This document shows positions 1 through 8,164 of a stretch of DNA of 64,000 nt, in pieces. This DNA is from an uncultured Lachnospiraceae bacterium (lineage in GTDB: Bacteria; Bacillota; Clostridia; Lachnospirales; Lachnospiraceae). The stretch lies in NCBI GenBank assembly GCA_910588875.1, contig CAJURT010000011.1, forward strand, positions 1 through 64,000, given 5' to 3'. The stretch's first letter is position 1. Each line of letters begins with the position of its first letter. The notes below the pieces were generated by a model that was given only the letters and a program-made list of their open reading frames with translations, ran no database searches and was not told where the DNA came from. Both the position numbers and the translations under genes were made by a program.

Positions 1-153
1 GAGAAGCTGGAAAAAGAGATGGGCATCACCTTCAATGAGGTGGACAGCGAGGCTTTTGCCAAGACTGTGGAGCCGATCTATGCCAACATGAAGAACGTGA
101 CACCGGGACGTTACGAGAGATTCAAAGAGATTATTGCGGAAATGCCGCAGTAA
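1..153 (+). CDS. TRAP transporter solute-binding protein (DctP family), C-terminal end
   Basis: Only the last 50 codons are visible, ending in TAA, because the gene begins before the window. The tail (KTVEPIYANMKNV, then ERFKEIIAEMPQ) looks like the C-terminal helices of DctP-type solute receptors. The identification rests mainly on the next two genes, which are the small and large membrane subunits of a TRAP transporter. In this family the receptor binds an organic acid outside the membrane and hands it to the DctQM permease. The ligand cannot be read from this fragment. A 210-base gap with a strong hairpin separates it from dctQ. Confidence 0.75.
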   Translation, partial: EKLEKEMGITFNEVDSEAFAKTVEPIYANMKNVTPGRYERFKEIIAEMPQ

Positions 154-234
154 CAGGCGGGCAGATCCGACTGCATGGGAACCGTGGCGGCTGCCAAAGG
201 GTATCATGGCAGCTGTTTAAAGGGTTTACAGCAA

Positions 235-266
235 GAGAGGGGAGGAGACGGCTCCTCCCCTCCTCT
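235..266 (+). promoter_or_regulatory. Intercistronic hairpin between TRAP receptor and permease genes
   Basis: GAGGGGAGGAG (237-247) pairs perfectly with CTCCTCCCCTC (252-262) around a 4-base loop. No T-run follows, so it is not a standard intrinsic terminator. It may stabilise the upstream receptor mRNA or reduce read-through, giving more receptor than permease. The base pairing is seen; the role is inferred. Confidence 0.55.
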
Positions 267-362
267 GTCCGGGGTGTGAGAGAGCCAGTGATGCTGCTGG
301 CCGGATGAGAACCGATCAAGATTAGGTAGTGTGTACTTCTTGGTGAAGAGAGGGATGTGGAT

Positions 363-863
363 ATGAACAAAACGGTTAAATTTATCTGGGATCATTTTGA
401 GGAGGTGCTGGCCGGTGCATTTATCGTGGTCACCACAGTGCTGGTTCTCGTGAATGTATTCCTTCGTTATTTTATGAACACAGGGCTTTACTGGAGCGAG
501 GAGGTCGTTACCAGCTGCTTTGTGTGGAGTGTATTTCTGGGGGCGGCTTCCGCGTACAAGAGAGGAACCCACTTAGGGGTGGATATCCTGGTGGAAAAGC
601 TTCCGGCAGGGGCCCGGAATGTGGTGCGGCTGCTGGTTCAGCTGGTGCTTTTGTTTACCAATGCTTACCTGCTTTATCTGAGCATCGTCTTTGTAGGTCT
701 GTCTTACATCAAGCCAACCGCAGTGCTGGGGGTCTCCTCGGCCTGGGTAAGTTCCTCGCTGATTGTGGGCTTTGGGCTGATGACGCTTTATTCCGTGATG
801 CATTTGATCACCTGCATCCGGGGGATGGCAGGAAAGACAGAGAAAGGAAAGGGGGAAGCATAG
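363..863 (+). CDS. TRAP transporter small permease subunit (DctQ family)
   Basis: A 166-residue membrane protein with four predicted hydrophobic helices, the usual size and topology of DctQ. The segment NVFLRYFMNTGLYWSEEV (about residues 35-52) carries the family's polar/aromatic pattern ending in W-[ST]-E-E. DctQ pairs with DctM to form the Na+-dependent membrane part of a TRAP transporter. The ATG at 363 is preferred because GAGAGGG lies about nine bases upstream; a GTG at 357 is in frame but too close to that site. The dctM ATG follows directly after the stop, so the two are translationally coupled. The substrate is unknown. Confidence 0.9.
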   Translation: MNKTVKFIWDHFEEVLAGAFIVVTTVLVLVNVFLRYFMNTGLYWSEEVVTSCFVWSVFLGAASAYKRGTHLGVDILVEKLPAGARNVVRLLVQLVLLFTNAYLLYLSIVFVGLSYIKPTAVLGVSSAWVSSSLIVGFGLMTLYSVMHLITCIRGMAGKTEKGKGEA

Positions 864-2150
864 ATGGCATTTTTACCGGTTATCGTGGTATTTATCTTGT
901 ATTTTTCGGGAATCCCCATTGCTTTTGCTCTGTTTGCAGCCACTCTGCTGTATTTCGGAGTGCTGAACACCGGATCCCCTACGGATTTGATTCTGCAGAA
1001 GTTTATTACCAGCACCCAGTCATTCCCCATGCTGGCGATCCCGTTTTTCGTCATGGCGGGTTCCATCATGAACTATGCAGGCATCAGCAACAAGCTGATG
1101 AGTTTTGCGGATGTGCTGACCGGCCACATGAAGGGCGGGCTGGCGCAGGTGAACGTGCTGCTCAGTATGCTGATGGGCGGCGTGTCGGGTTCGGCTAACG
1201 CGGATGCGGCCATGCAGTGTAAGATGCTGGTTCCGGAGATGGAAAAGAGGGGCTACAGCAAGGGCTTCTCCGCAGCGATCACAGCCGCTTCCTCGGCGGT
1301 TACGCCGGTTATCCCCCCGGGCATCAACCTGATCGTGTATGCATTGATTGCGGGCGTGTCCGTAGGTAAGGTGTTTATGGCAGGCTACGTGCCGGGAATC
1401 TTTATGGCGATCTGCCTGATGGTTGCGGTGCATTTTATCTCCAAGAAGAGGAATTATGCCCCCAGCCGGGAGAAGCGGGCTTCCGGGAAAGAACTTTGGC
1501 ATCAGGCCATTGATTCCATCTGGGCGCTTCTGTTCCCCTTTGGCATTATCCTGGGACTGAGAATCGGTCTTTTCACCCCCTCGGAGGCGGGTGCGGTGGC
1601 AGTGCTCTACTGTACGATTGTGGGTGCTTTTATCTACAAGGAGTTAAAGCCGGAGCATTTCCCGAAGGTGATCCGGGAGACCATCGAGGGCACCAGCAGC
1701 GTGATGCTGATCATCGTGGCTGCCAATGTGTTCGGGTATTACATGAGCTGGGAGCGGATCCCCCAGATGCTGACGGAACTGCTTCTGGGAATTACCCAGA
1801 ACAAGTATGTGATGCTGATGATTATCAATGTCCTCCTGCTGATTCTGGGAATGTTTCTGGAGGGCGGCGCGGCCCTGATCATCCTGGCTCCCCTTCTGGT
1901 GCCGGTGGTAAAGGGGCTGGGCGTGGATCTGGTGCATTTTGGTCTGGTGTGTATCGTGAATATCATGATCGGCGGTCTGACTCCGCCCTTTGGCTCCATG
2001 ATGTTTACCTGCTGCTCCATCACCGGATGTGAACTGGGTGAGTTTGTGAGGGAGTGTATTCCCTTTATCATTGCGCTGTTGGCTGCGCTGCTGATTGTCA
2101 CTTACTTCCCGGCTCTGACGATGTTTGTGCCGAATCTGTTGTACGGTTAA
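864..2150 (+). CDS. TRAP transporter large permease subunit (DctM family)
   Basis: A 428-residue polytopic membrane protein, matching the roughly 425-residue DctM family. Family hallmarks are the Gly/Ser-rich GGVSGSANADAAMQ and ITAASSAVTPVIPPG segments (about residues 105-155) and the C-terminal GGLTPPFGSMMF. It forms the transport core and moves a solute delivered by the DctP receptor using a sodium gradient. It directly abuts dctQ and the upstream dctP tail, so this is the end of a three-gene dctPQM operon. Residues 100-160 are well conserved in the family and give no substrate information. Confidence 0.95.
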   Translation: MAFLPVIVVFILYFSGIPIAFALFAATLLYFGVLNTGSPTDLILQKFITSTQSFPMLAIPFFVMAGSIMNYAGISNKLMSFADVLTGHMKGGLAQVNVLLSMLMGGVSGSANADAAMQCKMLVPEMEKRGYSKGFSAAITAASSAVTPVIPPGINLIVYALIAGVSVGKVFMAGYVPGIFMAICLMVAVHFISKKRNYAPSREKRASGKELWHQAIDSIWALLFPFGIILGLRIGLFTPSEAGAVAVLYCTIVGAFIYKELKPEHFPKVIRETIEGTSSVMLIIVAANVFGYYMSWERIPQMLTELLLGITQNKYVMLMIINVLLLILGMFLEGGAALIILAPLLVPVVKGLGVDLVHFGLVCIVNIMIGGLTPPFGSMMFTCCSITGCELGEFVRECIPFIIALLAALLIVTYFPALTMFVPNLLYG

Positions 2151-2288
2151 AGAAAAAGTTATTTGCCAGAAGTATTGGGGATTATGAGGCGTATGGCTGC
2201 ATACGCGGATTAATCCCTCAATGCGTTTTGCCGGGAAAACGGCAAAGGGAAAACGGAAAAGATTGTATTCAGAGAACAGGAGGCCAGG

Positions 2289-2969
2289 ATGTTTTTCTCT
2301 TCTTTGACAGAATGGACGCCATATAATGTGATGGTACGAATTCTGGTCTCCCTGTTTCTTGGTTCCCTGATCGGTATTGACCGGGGGGTTAAGAGGCGGG
2401 GGGCCGGGTCAAGGACTGACGCGGCGGTATGCCTGGGGGCAACCCTGGTTATGCTGACAGCACAATATATGAATCTTAAGTTCCCGGGAAAGACTGACAT
2501 CTCGCGGATGGCCTCGCAGGTAATCAGCGGGGTAGGGTTTCTTGGGGCAGGATCGATCCTGGTGTCGAGGCATCAGGTAAAGGGGCTGACCTCGGCAGCC
2601 GGGGTCTGGATCTGTGCCTGTATCGGGCTGGCGGTGGGGATTGGTTTTGTGGACGGGGCAGTGGCAGTGACGGTGCTTCTGCTGGCAGGCCTCCATATCC
2701 TCCCGATGATCGAGGAACGGGTCTACCATTATTCCCGGTATATGACCCTTTACATCGAGGCAGAGGACAGCAAGGCGGTGACCCGCCTGCTCCATAAAAT
2801 TAAAGCGGACGGGTGCAAGGTTGACATGTATAATGTGGAACGCCCCAAGGCCGCCGGCCAGTCCTTTACCGTCATGGTTACAGCCCGCATAGGAAAAAAC
2901 AGGAACAAAGAAGCTTATGTGCAAAGCCTGTCTGAATTTGAGGGAGTAGTGTCGGTGGACAGCTTGTAA
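2289..2969 (+). CDS. MgtC/SapB family membrane protein
   Basis: A 226-residue protein with an N-terminal block of hydrophobic helices and a soluble C-terminal domain of about 80 residues resembling the ACT-like tail of MgtC proteins. Characteristic segments are GIDRGVKRRGAGSRTDAAVC and SGVGFLGAGSILV. MgtC proteins are linked to magnesium limitation and, in pathogens, to inhibition of the F-type ATPase; a transport role is unproven. An AGGAGG site lies about eight bases before the ATG. The gene stands alone, convergent with the downstream amidohydrolase. The short hairpin TTTGCCG/CGGCAAA (2227-2246) in the leader is too small to call a riboswitch. Confidence 0.9.
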   Translation: MFFSSLTEWTPYNVMVRILVSLFLGSLIGIDRGVKRRGAGSRTDAAVCLGATLVMLTAQYMNLKFPGKTDISRMASQVISGVGFLGAGSILVSRHQVKGLTSAAGVWICACIGLAVGIGFVDGAVAVTVLLLAGLHILPMIEERVYHYSRYMTLYIEAEDSKAVTRLLHKIKADGCKVDMYNVERPKAAGQSFTVMVTARIGKNRNKEAYVQSLSEFEGVVSVDSL

Positions 2970-2992
2970 GCCGGATGCCGGTGAGGGAAGCT

Positions 2993-4210
2993 TTATTCAC
3001 CAGTAACCCTGGAATGTCCGGCAAGCCATTGCATGGCCACATAGGCATAAGCAGCGCTGCCCCCGGTCAGGATCTCCTCATCAAAGGTGACCATGGGATG
3101 ATGCTGGGGGTAGCAATATCCTTTTTCCTGCTGTCCGGCGGCCATGGCCAGCATGACAGAGGGAACCTTTTGGCTGACATAGGCAAAATCCTCGGAGCCG
3201 GAGGCTTTCATGGGATATTGTGTGGCGGAAAGGGCTTTCTCCTTCCCCAGCAATTCTCTCAGATAGGACTCGGCGCAAAGGCAAAGCTGCCGGTCGTTCT
3301 CCAGGGCAGGGCATCCGCTGCCAAAGGAGACGGTTGCTGTTGCGCGGAAGGAAGCCGCGGTCCCTTCGGAGATCTGTACCATCCGTTCTTTTATAAATGC
3401 CCGGGTTTGCTCATCAAAGGTTCGCAGGCTCCCTTCCATGGTTACGGTGTCCGGGATCACATTGGGGGCTGTCCCGGCATTCATAGTGCCGATGGTCAGG
3501 ACTGCACGGTCTTCCACAGCCAGTTCGCGGGCATGGATTCCCTGAAGGGCGATCAGAATGTGTGCGGCAGCATTTAAAGGATCGATTCCTGTGCCGGGCA
3601 TGGATCCATGGCAGCCTTTGCCGTGGACCGTGATGGTAAAATAATCGGCAGCTGGCGCACTGATGCCCGGTGCAGAGACAATGATGGTTCCGGGGGTATA
3701 GGGCATCCCTGCGATGACATGGATCATCAGGGCGGCATCTACATCCGGATTTTTAAGAAGCCCGGCCCGGATCATATCCCTGGCGCCTTCAAAGATTTCC
3801 TCTGCAGGCTGGAACATAAGTTTGACGGTTCCCTGAATTTCGTCTTCATGCTGTTTGAGCAGCCGGGCGGCGCCAAGCACCATGGCAGTATGAAGGTCAT
3901 GCCCGCATGCGTGCATGCATCCGTTGGTGGAAGGAAAATCAATTTCCGCCTGTTCACGGATGGGCAGTGCGTCCATATCGCCCCGGATCAGGAACACAGG
4001 CCCTTTCTTTTTGCCGCCGGCCAAGGCAACCAGGCCGGATTTTCCACACAAGGCTGGCTCATAGCCCATATCAGCCAGTTCTTTTTTTACATAGGCCAGG
4101 GTATCGGTCAGGTCAAAGCCTGTTTCAGCGTGGGTGTGCAGGTATCTCCGGCTGGCAATGAGCGATTCCCGGAGTGCGTCTGCTTCTTCTAACAATTGTT
4201 TTGGGGTCAT
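2993..4210 (-). CDS. M20-family amidohydrolase (N-acyl-amino-acid/hippurate hydrolase-like)
   Basis: A 405-residue zinc amidohydrolase. Metal-binding signatures are present: CMHACGHDLHTA near residues 98-109, the QPAEEIFEGA segment with the catalytic Glu pair, and GSEDFAY near the C-terminus. The HACGHD form places it with the hippurate hydrolase/IAA-amino-acid hydrolase group, which cleaves N-acylated amino acids in the cytoplasm. The inserted lid domain holds ITVHGKGCHGSMPG. It is transcribed alone, convergent with the MgtC-like gene (23-base gap) and divergent from the MGMT-like gene. Its natural substrate cannot be told from sequence; N-acyl amino acids or short peptides are the usual range. 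Confidence 0.92.
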   Translation of the reverse strand: MTPKQLLEEADALRESLIASRRYLHTHAETGFDLTDTLAYVKKELADMGYEPALCGKSGLVALAGGKKKGPVFLIRGDMDALPIREQAEIDFPSTNGCMHACGHDLHTAMVLGAARLLKQHEDEIQGTVKLMFQPAEEIFEGARDMIRAGLLKNPDVDAALMIHVIAGMPYTPGTIIVSAPGISAPAADYFTITVHGKGCHGSMPGTGIDPLNAAAHILIALQGIHARELAVEDRAVLTIGTMNAGTAPNVIPDTVTMEGSLRTFDEQTRAFIKERMVQISEGTAASFRATATVSFGSGCPALENDRQLCLCAESYLRELLGKEKALSATQYPMKASGSEDFAYVSQKVPSVMLAMAAGQQEKGYCYPQHHPMVTFDEEILTGGSAAYAYVAMQWLAGHSRVTGE

Positions 4211-4288
4211 GTTAAGTCCTCCTGGATAGATAGTCTGTACATTAGTGTAGCATAAAACGGGGAATATTGCAAAAAACGGGGAGAAAAT

Positions 4289-4681
4289 ATGGTAAGCAAT
4301 ATGGTAAGCATGTATGAAAGGATTGGGATTGTCTGCGGGGAGATACCGGAGGGAAGGGTGGCAACCTACGGGCAGATTGCCTTGCTTTGTAAAAAGCCGG
4401 GAAATTCCCGGCAGGTAGGATATGCCTTAAAGTATGGGCTGGCCGGGGAGAAGGGGAGGGCAGCGGCTCACCGGGTGGTTAACAGCCGGGGGATTTTAAG
4501 CGGTGCGGCAAGCTTTGAGACCTTTGACCGGCAAAAAATCCTTCTGGAACAGGAGGGCGTGGAGGTGGCCTGGACGGTGAAAGGATGGCAGGTGGATTTG
4601 AAGCGGTTTGGGTGGAAAAACACCCTGGAGGAGGCATTCGCTTTGGAGGAAAGGTTTAAAAAAACGGATGACGGGCAATAA
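4289..4681 (+). CDS. MGMT-family protein lacking the alkyl-acceptor cysteine (alkyltransferase-like)
   Basis: A 130-residue protein with the DNA-binding fold of O6-alkylguanine transferases: GRVATYGQIALLC, then SRQVGYAL, then HRVVNSRG. The methyl-accepting PCHRV motif reads AAHRVV here, so the acceptor cysteine is alanine. Alkyltransferase-like (ATL) proteins also lack the cysteine (often PWHRV) and flag alkylated bases for excision repair instead of reversing the damage. The C-terminus (WQVDLKRFGW) fits ATL and MGMT proteins. GGGAG lies just ahead of the first ATG; a second in-frame ATG follows four codons later. The function is inferred from the family. It is monocistronic and ends 12 bases from the convergent histidine kinase. 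Confidence 0.85.
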   Translation: MVSNMVSMYERIGIVCGEIPEGRVATYGQIALLCKKPGNSRQVGYALKYGLAGEKGRAAAHRVVNSRGILSGAASFETFDRQKILLEQEGVEVAWTVKGWQVDLKRFGWKNTLEEAFALEERFKKTDDGQ

Positions 4682-4693
4682 ATCATGGATGGC

Positions 4694-6142
4694 TTAAGGA
4701 TTTTTTATCGGGCAGGAGAACCAGAAACTGGTCATCCCGGCCTCACAATCCACGCCGTATCCCATTCCATGGGCATCCAGGATAGTGCTGACGATGGACA
4801 GCCCGATGCCGGTTCCCAGGCGGCGGCCGCTCTGGTGCTGGCTGCGCTGGTAGCGTTCCCAGATCTGTTCCCTTTCCTCCTCCGGGATAGGGGCGCCGGG
4901 ATTGATGACAGCCACACGGATGGTTTCGGGGGTGTGCTGTACCGTGACCGTGATGGCCTGGCCTTCCCCTGTGTGGTTGATGGCATTGTAGAGGAGGTTA
5001 CGGATGACCTGGCTGATTTTGAGGGCGTCGATATATAACAGGGTTTCCTGGTCTTTGCATTCCAGATCCAGGGAGATTCGGTGCTGGCCTGCAGCGGGTC
5101 TGCACAGGCAGATTTCGGATTCCAGGATGTCATACAGATGGTACCAGTCCTTTTTCAGATGGATGTAACCGGCCTGCAGCTGGGAGTAATCAAGGATATC
5201 CGTGACCATTTCGCTCATCCGGGAGGCTTCGCTGATGATAAGGTTCAGATCTTCCTCCCGTTGGGAACTGTCCTGCCAGGTGATATCCCTGACCATCTCG
5301 GCGTAGCCGCTGATGACGGCAAGGGGAGAGCGGAGTTCATGGGAGACATTGGCGATGACTTCCTTGCGCAGGAGATCCACCTGCTGCAGCTTCTGGGCCA
5401 ATTTTTCCACGGAATCCGAAAGCTGCCCCAGTTCATCATTTCGTTTTAGATCCGGACGGGCCAGGAAGTCATTGTGCGCCAGCTTGTCTATGGCGTCTTT
5501 AATCTGAAAAACCGGCCTGGTAAAATGGCGGGAGAGCAAAAGGGCGAGCACAGAGGCGGCGGCTGTCAGCAGGACGCTCATCAGGATCAGCTGCCGCCGG
5601 TTTAAGTCCAGGGCGGTTTTCAGTTTTACCATGTTGTGGAGGATTACAAGGCAGGGTTCTCCTTGATAGGTAACCGGAAATCCCAGTTCAAATCCGAAAA
5701 CCCGGTCCTGGTGCTGGTCTACCAGCCGGTAAGGCCTGCCGTCCAAAAGTTCCCGGAATTCTTCTCTCCGGGTGATGATATCCAGGATAAGCCGTTCCTC
5801 CTTGCGCTGCTGCACATTGATCCGGTGGCCCATGGAATACATTTGGATCAATTTTCCCTCCTGGTCCAACAGGATCAGTTCCCCGCCGGAGAGATGGCTC
5901 ATGAAAGGAAGCAGGTGGCTGTCGTCGGCAAGATCCTGGGTGCTTAAATCTTTCATGACAGGTTCCAGGCGTTTTTCTGTCTCAGCCAGGGCAGCTTTTG
6001 CATAATTTTGTTCAAACAGCCAGATCTGGGCGATCCACATAAAGCCGATGCCAAAGAGCACCAACAGCATCATAATGGACCAGAGGCGGAATACCATCCG
6101 GCTGCCCAGGGAAGGCATCTTATATTTCTTCTGTGTATTCAA
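4694..6142 (-). CDS. Sensor histidine kinase (OmpR-system type)
   Basis: A 482-residue membrane kinase: N-terminal transmembrane helix, an extracytoplasmic sensor of about 130 residues, a second helix near residues 185-205, HAMP linker, dimerisation/phosphoacceptor domain with NVSHELRSPLAV (His268), and a C-terminal ATPase domain with NLLYNAINH and RRLGTGIGLSIV. It autophosphorylates on the His and passes phosphate to the regulator encoded just upstream; the two reading frames overlap by 23 bases. The divergent RND efflux operon is the likely target, suggesting it senses envelope stress or a toxic compound. The signal cannot be predicted. Confidence 0.93.
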   Translation of the reverse strand: MNTQKKYKMPSLGSRMVFRLWSIMMLLVLFGIGFMWIAQIWLFEQNYAKAALAETEKRLEPVMKDLSTQDLADDSHLLPFMSHLSGGELILLDQEGKLIQMYSMGHRINVQQRKEERLILDIITRREEFRELLDGRPYRLVDQHQDRVFGFELGFPVTYQGEPCLVILHNMVKLKTALDLNRRQLILMSVLLTAAASVLALLLSRHFTRPVFQIKDAIDKLAHNDFLARPDLKRNDELGQLSDSVEKLAQKLQQVDLLRKEVIANVSHELRSPLAVISGYAEMVRDITWQDSSQREEDLNLIISEASRMSEMVTDILDYSQLQAGYIHLKKDWYHLYDILESEICLCRPAAGQHRISLDLECKDQETLLYIDALKISQVIRNLLYNAINHTGEGQAITVTVQHTPETIRVAVINPGAPIPEEEREQIWERYQRSQHQSGRRLGTGIGLSIVSTILDAHGMGYGVDCEAGMTSFWFSCPIKNP

Positions 6143-6794
6143 GCTTATATCCCACCCCCCAGACCGTCTGAATCAGTTTGCGGTATTTTCCAAGATGTTC
6201 GCGCAGAGACTTGATATGAGTGTCAACCGTGCGGACGTCGCCATAATAGTTATAGCCCCAGACCGTTTGAAGCAGCTTATCCCGGCTTAAAACCACGTGT
6301 TCATTCTGAGCCAGCTTCAGCAAAAGGTCGAATTCCTTAGGTGGCAGGTTCAGCCTTTGCCCATCCGCCGTGACGGTGCGGGAGGACTGGCAGATGGACA
6401 GGCCGCCAAAGAGGATGGAATCATTTTGCCGGTTCCCGGTACGGTGCAGGATAGCCCCGACCCTTGCCATCAGTTCCTTGGGGCTGAAGGGCTTGGAAAT
6501 ATAGTCGTCTGCCCCCAGGCCAAAGCCTCTCAGCTTGTCATATTCCTCGTCACGGGCAGTCAGCATGATGACCGGTACCTGGCTGACACGGCGGATCTCT
6601 TCCAATACCTGAAAACCGTCTGTGCCAGGCATCATCACATCAAGGATGATGATGTCGAAAGAGGTTTTTTTGATGGCGTCAAGGGCCTGCTGCCCGGTTT
6701 CGGCTTCCTCACAGCAAAAGCCCTCCCGCTCGCCGTAGGTCCGTACCAGTTTCCGCAGATGGTGGTCATCGTCAGTGATCAGTAAATGGGGCAT
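6120..6794 (-). CDS. OmpR/PhoB-family response regulator
   Basis: A 224-residue two-domain regulator. The receiver has the acidic pocket DDD at residues 8-10 and phosphoacceptor Asp52 in ILDVMMPG; the C-terminal winged-helix domain ends with VRTVDTHIKSLR and VWGVGYKLE, the OmpR-family recognition-helix and hairpin region. AGGAGG lies upstream of the ATG. It is first in an operon with the overlapping histidine kinase gene and faces away from the RND efflux operon. The shared 180-base promoter region carries four TCACA repeats spaced 21, 11 and 11 bases apart, the kind of head-to-tail spacing OmpR-type dimers use. It therefore probably controls the pump and itself. Confidence 0.95.
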   Translation of the reverse strand: MPHLLITDDDHHLRKLVRTYGEREGFCCEEAETGQQALDAIKKTSFDIIILDVMMPGTDGFQVLEEIRRVSQVPVIMLTARDEEYDKLRGFGLGADDYISKPFSPKELMARVGAILHRTGNRQNDSILFGGLSICQSSRTVTADGQRLNLPPKEFDLLLKLAQNEHVVLSRDKLLQTVWGYNYYGDVRTVDTHIKSLREHLGKYRKLIQTVWGVGYKLEYTEEI

Positions 6795-6874
6795 GATTTG
6801 TTTCCTCCTGGTTAGGATTGATGGGTTTTATGAAGGGAGTATAGCATATTTTTAAGGGTTTGGGAAATGGGGGA

Positions 6875-6922
6875 TCACAAATTCTGCTGATTTTCTCACA
6901 GTTCGTTCACAAATTTCTCACA
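6875..6922 (+). promoter_or_regulatory. Four helically phased TCACA repeats, candidate response-regulator operator
   Basis: TCACA occurs at 6875, 6896, 6907 and 6918, always in the same orientation, with start-to-start spacings of 21, 11 and 11 bases (two, one and one DNA turns). The block lies between the divergent regulator and efflux operons, 50-100 bases before the adaptor start. OmpR/PhoB regulators bind direct repeats with 11-base phasing, so this is the likely site of the neighbouring regulator. Repeats and spacing are seen; binding is inferred. Confidence 0.6.
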
Positions 6923-6974
6923 AAATTCCAATATCCTAGGTTCAGGTAAGGAATCCAAGGAGGATGAAAGATTT

Positions 6975-8147
6975 ATGACAAAGAAAGTGATGGCTGCAGG
7001 AATCGGCATCGTGGCTGTGGCGGCTGCGGTGGGAGGATATTTTCTTTTTGGGGGGAAGCAGGGCAAGATGGGGGGCGGCCCCCAGGGTGCAGGCGGCCCG
7101 GGGGGTATGGGAGGCATGGCCCAGGAGGCATCTGTGACGGTGGTAAAAGCGGGAGAGCCGGTTACGGGTGATATTAGCCTGTCCACGGGGCTTACGGGCA
7201 CTGTGGAAGCGGCAGATGTGGTCTATGTCTATGCAAAGGCATCCGGCGACGTAACGGCAGTCCATGTGAAGGCCGGGGATATCGTACAGGCAGGCCAGAT
7301 TTTGTGTGAGATTGATACCGAACAGGTGGATTCTGCCCGTAATTCCTTGGAGTCGGCCAGGGTGAACCTGACACAGGCACAGAATAATCTCAGCCGTATG
7401 CAGGTACTGTACCAGGGCGGGGATCTGTCAGACCAGGAATATGAACAGTACAGCAATTCGGTGAAATCTGCCCGGCTTCAGTATGAATCTGCCAAAATGG
7501 CTTATGACAGGCAGGTGGAATACAGCACGGTCACGGCTCCTATCGGCGGGCGGATCGAAAGCTGCGATGTGGAGGTTTACGACAGGGTGAACCAGTCGGG
7601 GCAGCTGTGCGTTATCGCCGGGGAAGGGGAGAGCCGGATCACCTTTTATGTGACCCAGAGGATGATGAAAAACATCCGGGAGGGAGATGAGGTTGAGGTT
7701 GCCAAGAACGGTGAGACCTATAAAGGGCAGGTCAGTGAGATCAGCAGCATGGTGGATGAGGCCAGCGGCCTTTTCAAGGTGAAGGCAGAACTAAGGGATG
7801 TGGAAGAGATTGCCATCGGAAGCACAGTAAAGCTGAACCTGGTGACCGAACGTGCCGAAGGTGCTATGCTGGTGCCGGTGGATGCCCTCTACTATAGCGG
7901 CGGGGATGGGTATGTTTATCTGTATGAGGATGGGACGGCTAAGATGACCCCGGTGGAGGTGGGATTATATGACTCGGAATATGCCGAGATCCTGTCTGGC
8001 CTTACAGGGAAGGAACTGGTGGTCAGCACCTGGAGTTCTAACCTGTATGAGGGGGCGAAGATCCGCCTGTGGGGTGAAGAGGAGGACAGCAGGGAACCGT
8101 CACATACGGATAGCAAAGAAGGCAGAAGAATCCCTGAGGGGGCATAA
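6975..8147 (+). CDS. RND efflux periplasmic-adaptor-type subunit (HlyD/MFP family)
   Basis: A 390-residue membrane-fusion protein. One N-terminal transmembrane anchor (residues 5-28) is followed by a Gly/Met/Pro-rich spacer, a lipoyl half-motif (VHVKAGDIVQAGQILCEID), an alpha-helical hairpin (about residues 115-175), the second lipoyl half (TVTAPIGGRIESCDV) and beta-barrel domains. Such adaptors link an inner-membrane pump to an exit duct. It is first in an operon, 17 bases before the RND pump gene, and AAGGAGG lies upstream of its ATG. Because a single-membrane cell has no true periplasm, the adaptor presumably works outside the membrane within the wall. The exported compound is unknown. Confidence 0.93.
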   Translation: MTKKVMAAGIGIVAVAAAVGGYFLFGGKQGKMGGGPQGAGGPGGMGGMAQEASVTVVKAGEPVTGDISLSTGLTGTVEAADVVYVYAKASGDVTAVHVKAGDIVQAGQILCEIDTEQVDSARNSLESARVNLTQAQNNLSRMQVLYQGGDLSDQEYEQYSNSVKSARLQYESAKMAYDRQVEYSTVTAPIGGRIESCDVEVYDRVNQSGQLCVIAGEGESRITFYVTQRMMKNIREGDEVEVAKNGETYKGQVSEISSMVDEASGLFKVKAELRDVEEIAIGSTVKLNLVTERAEGAMLVPVDALYYSGGDGYVYLYEDGTAKMTPVEVGLYDSEYAEILSGLTGKELVVSTWSSNLYEGAKIRLWGEEEDSREPSHTDSKEGRRIPEGA

Positions 8148-8164
8148 ACTAGGAGGCAGGACGA

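Noticed and set aside
2975..3577. 200-codon plus-strand open frame opposite the M20 amidohydrolase
   Set aside because: The minus strand holds intact M20 motifs; the plus-strand product has no recognisable domain.
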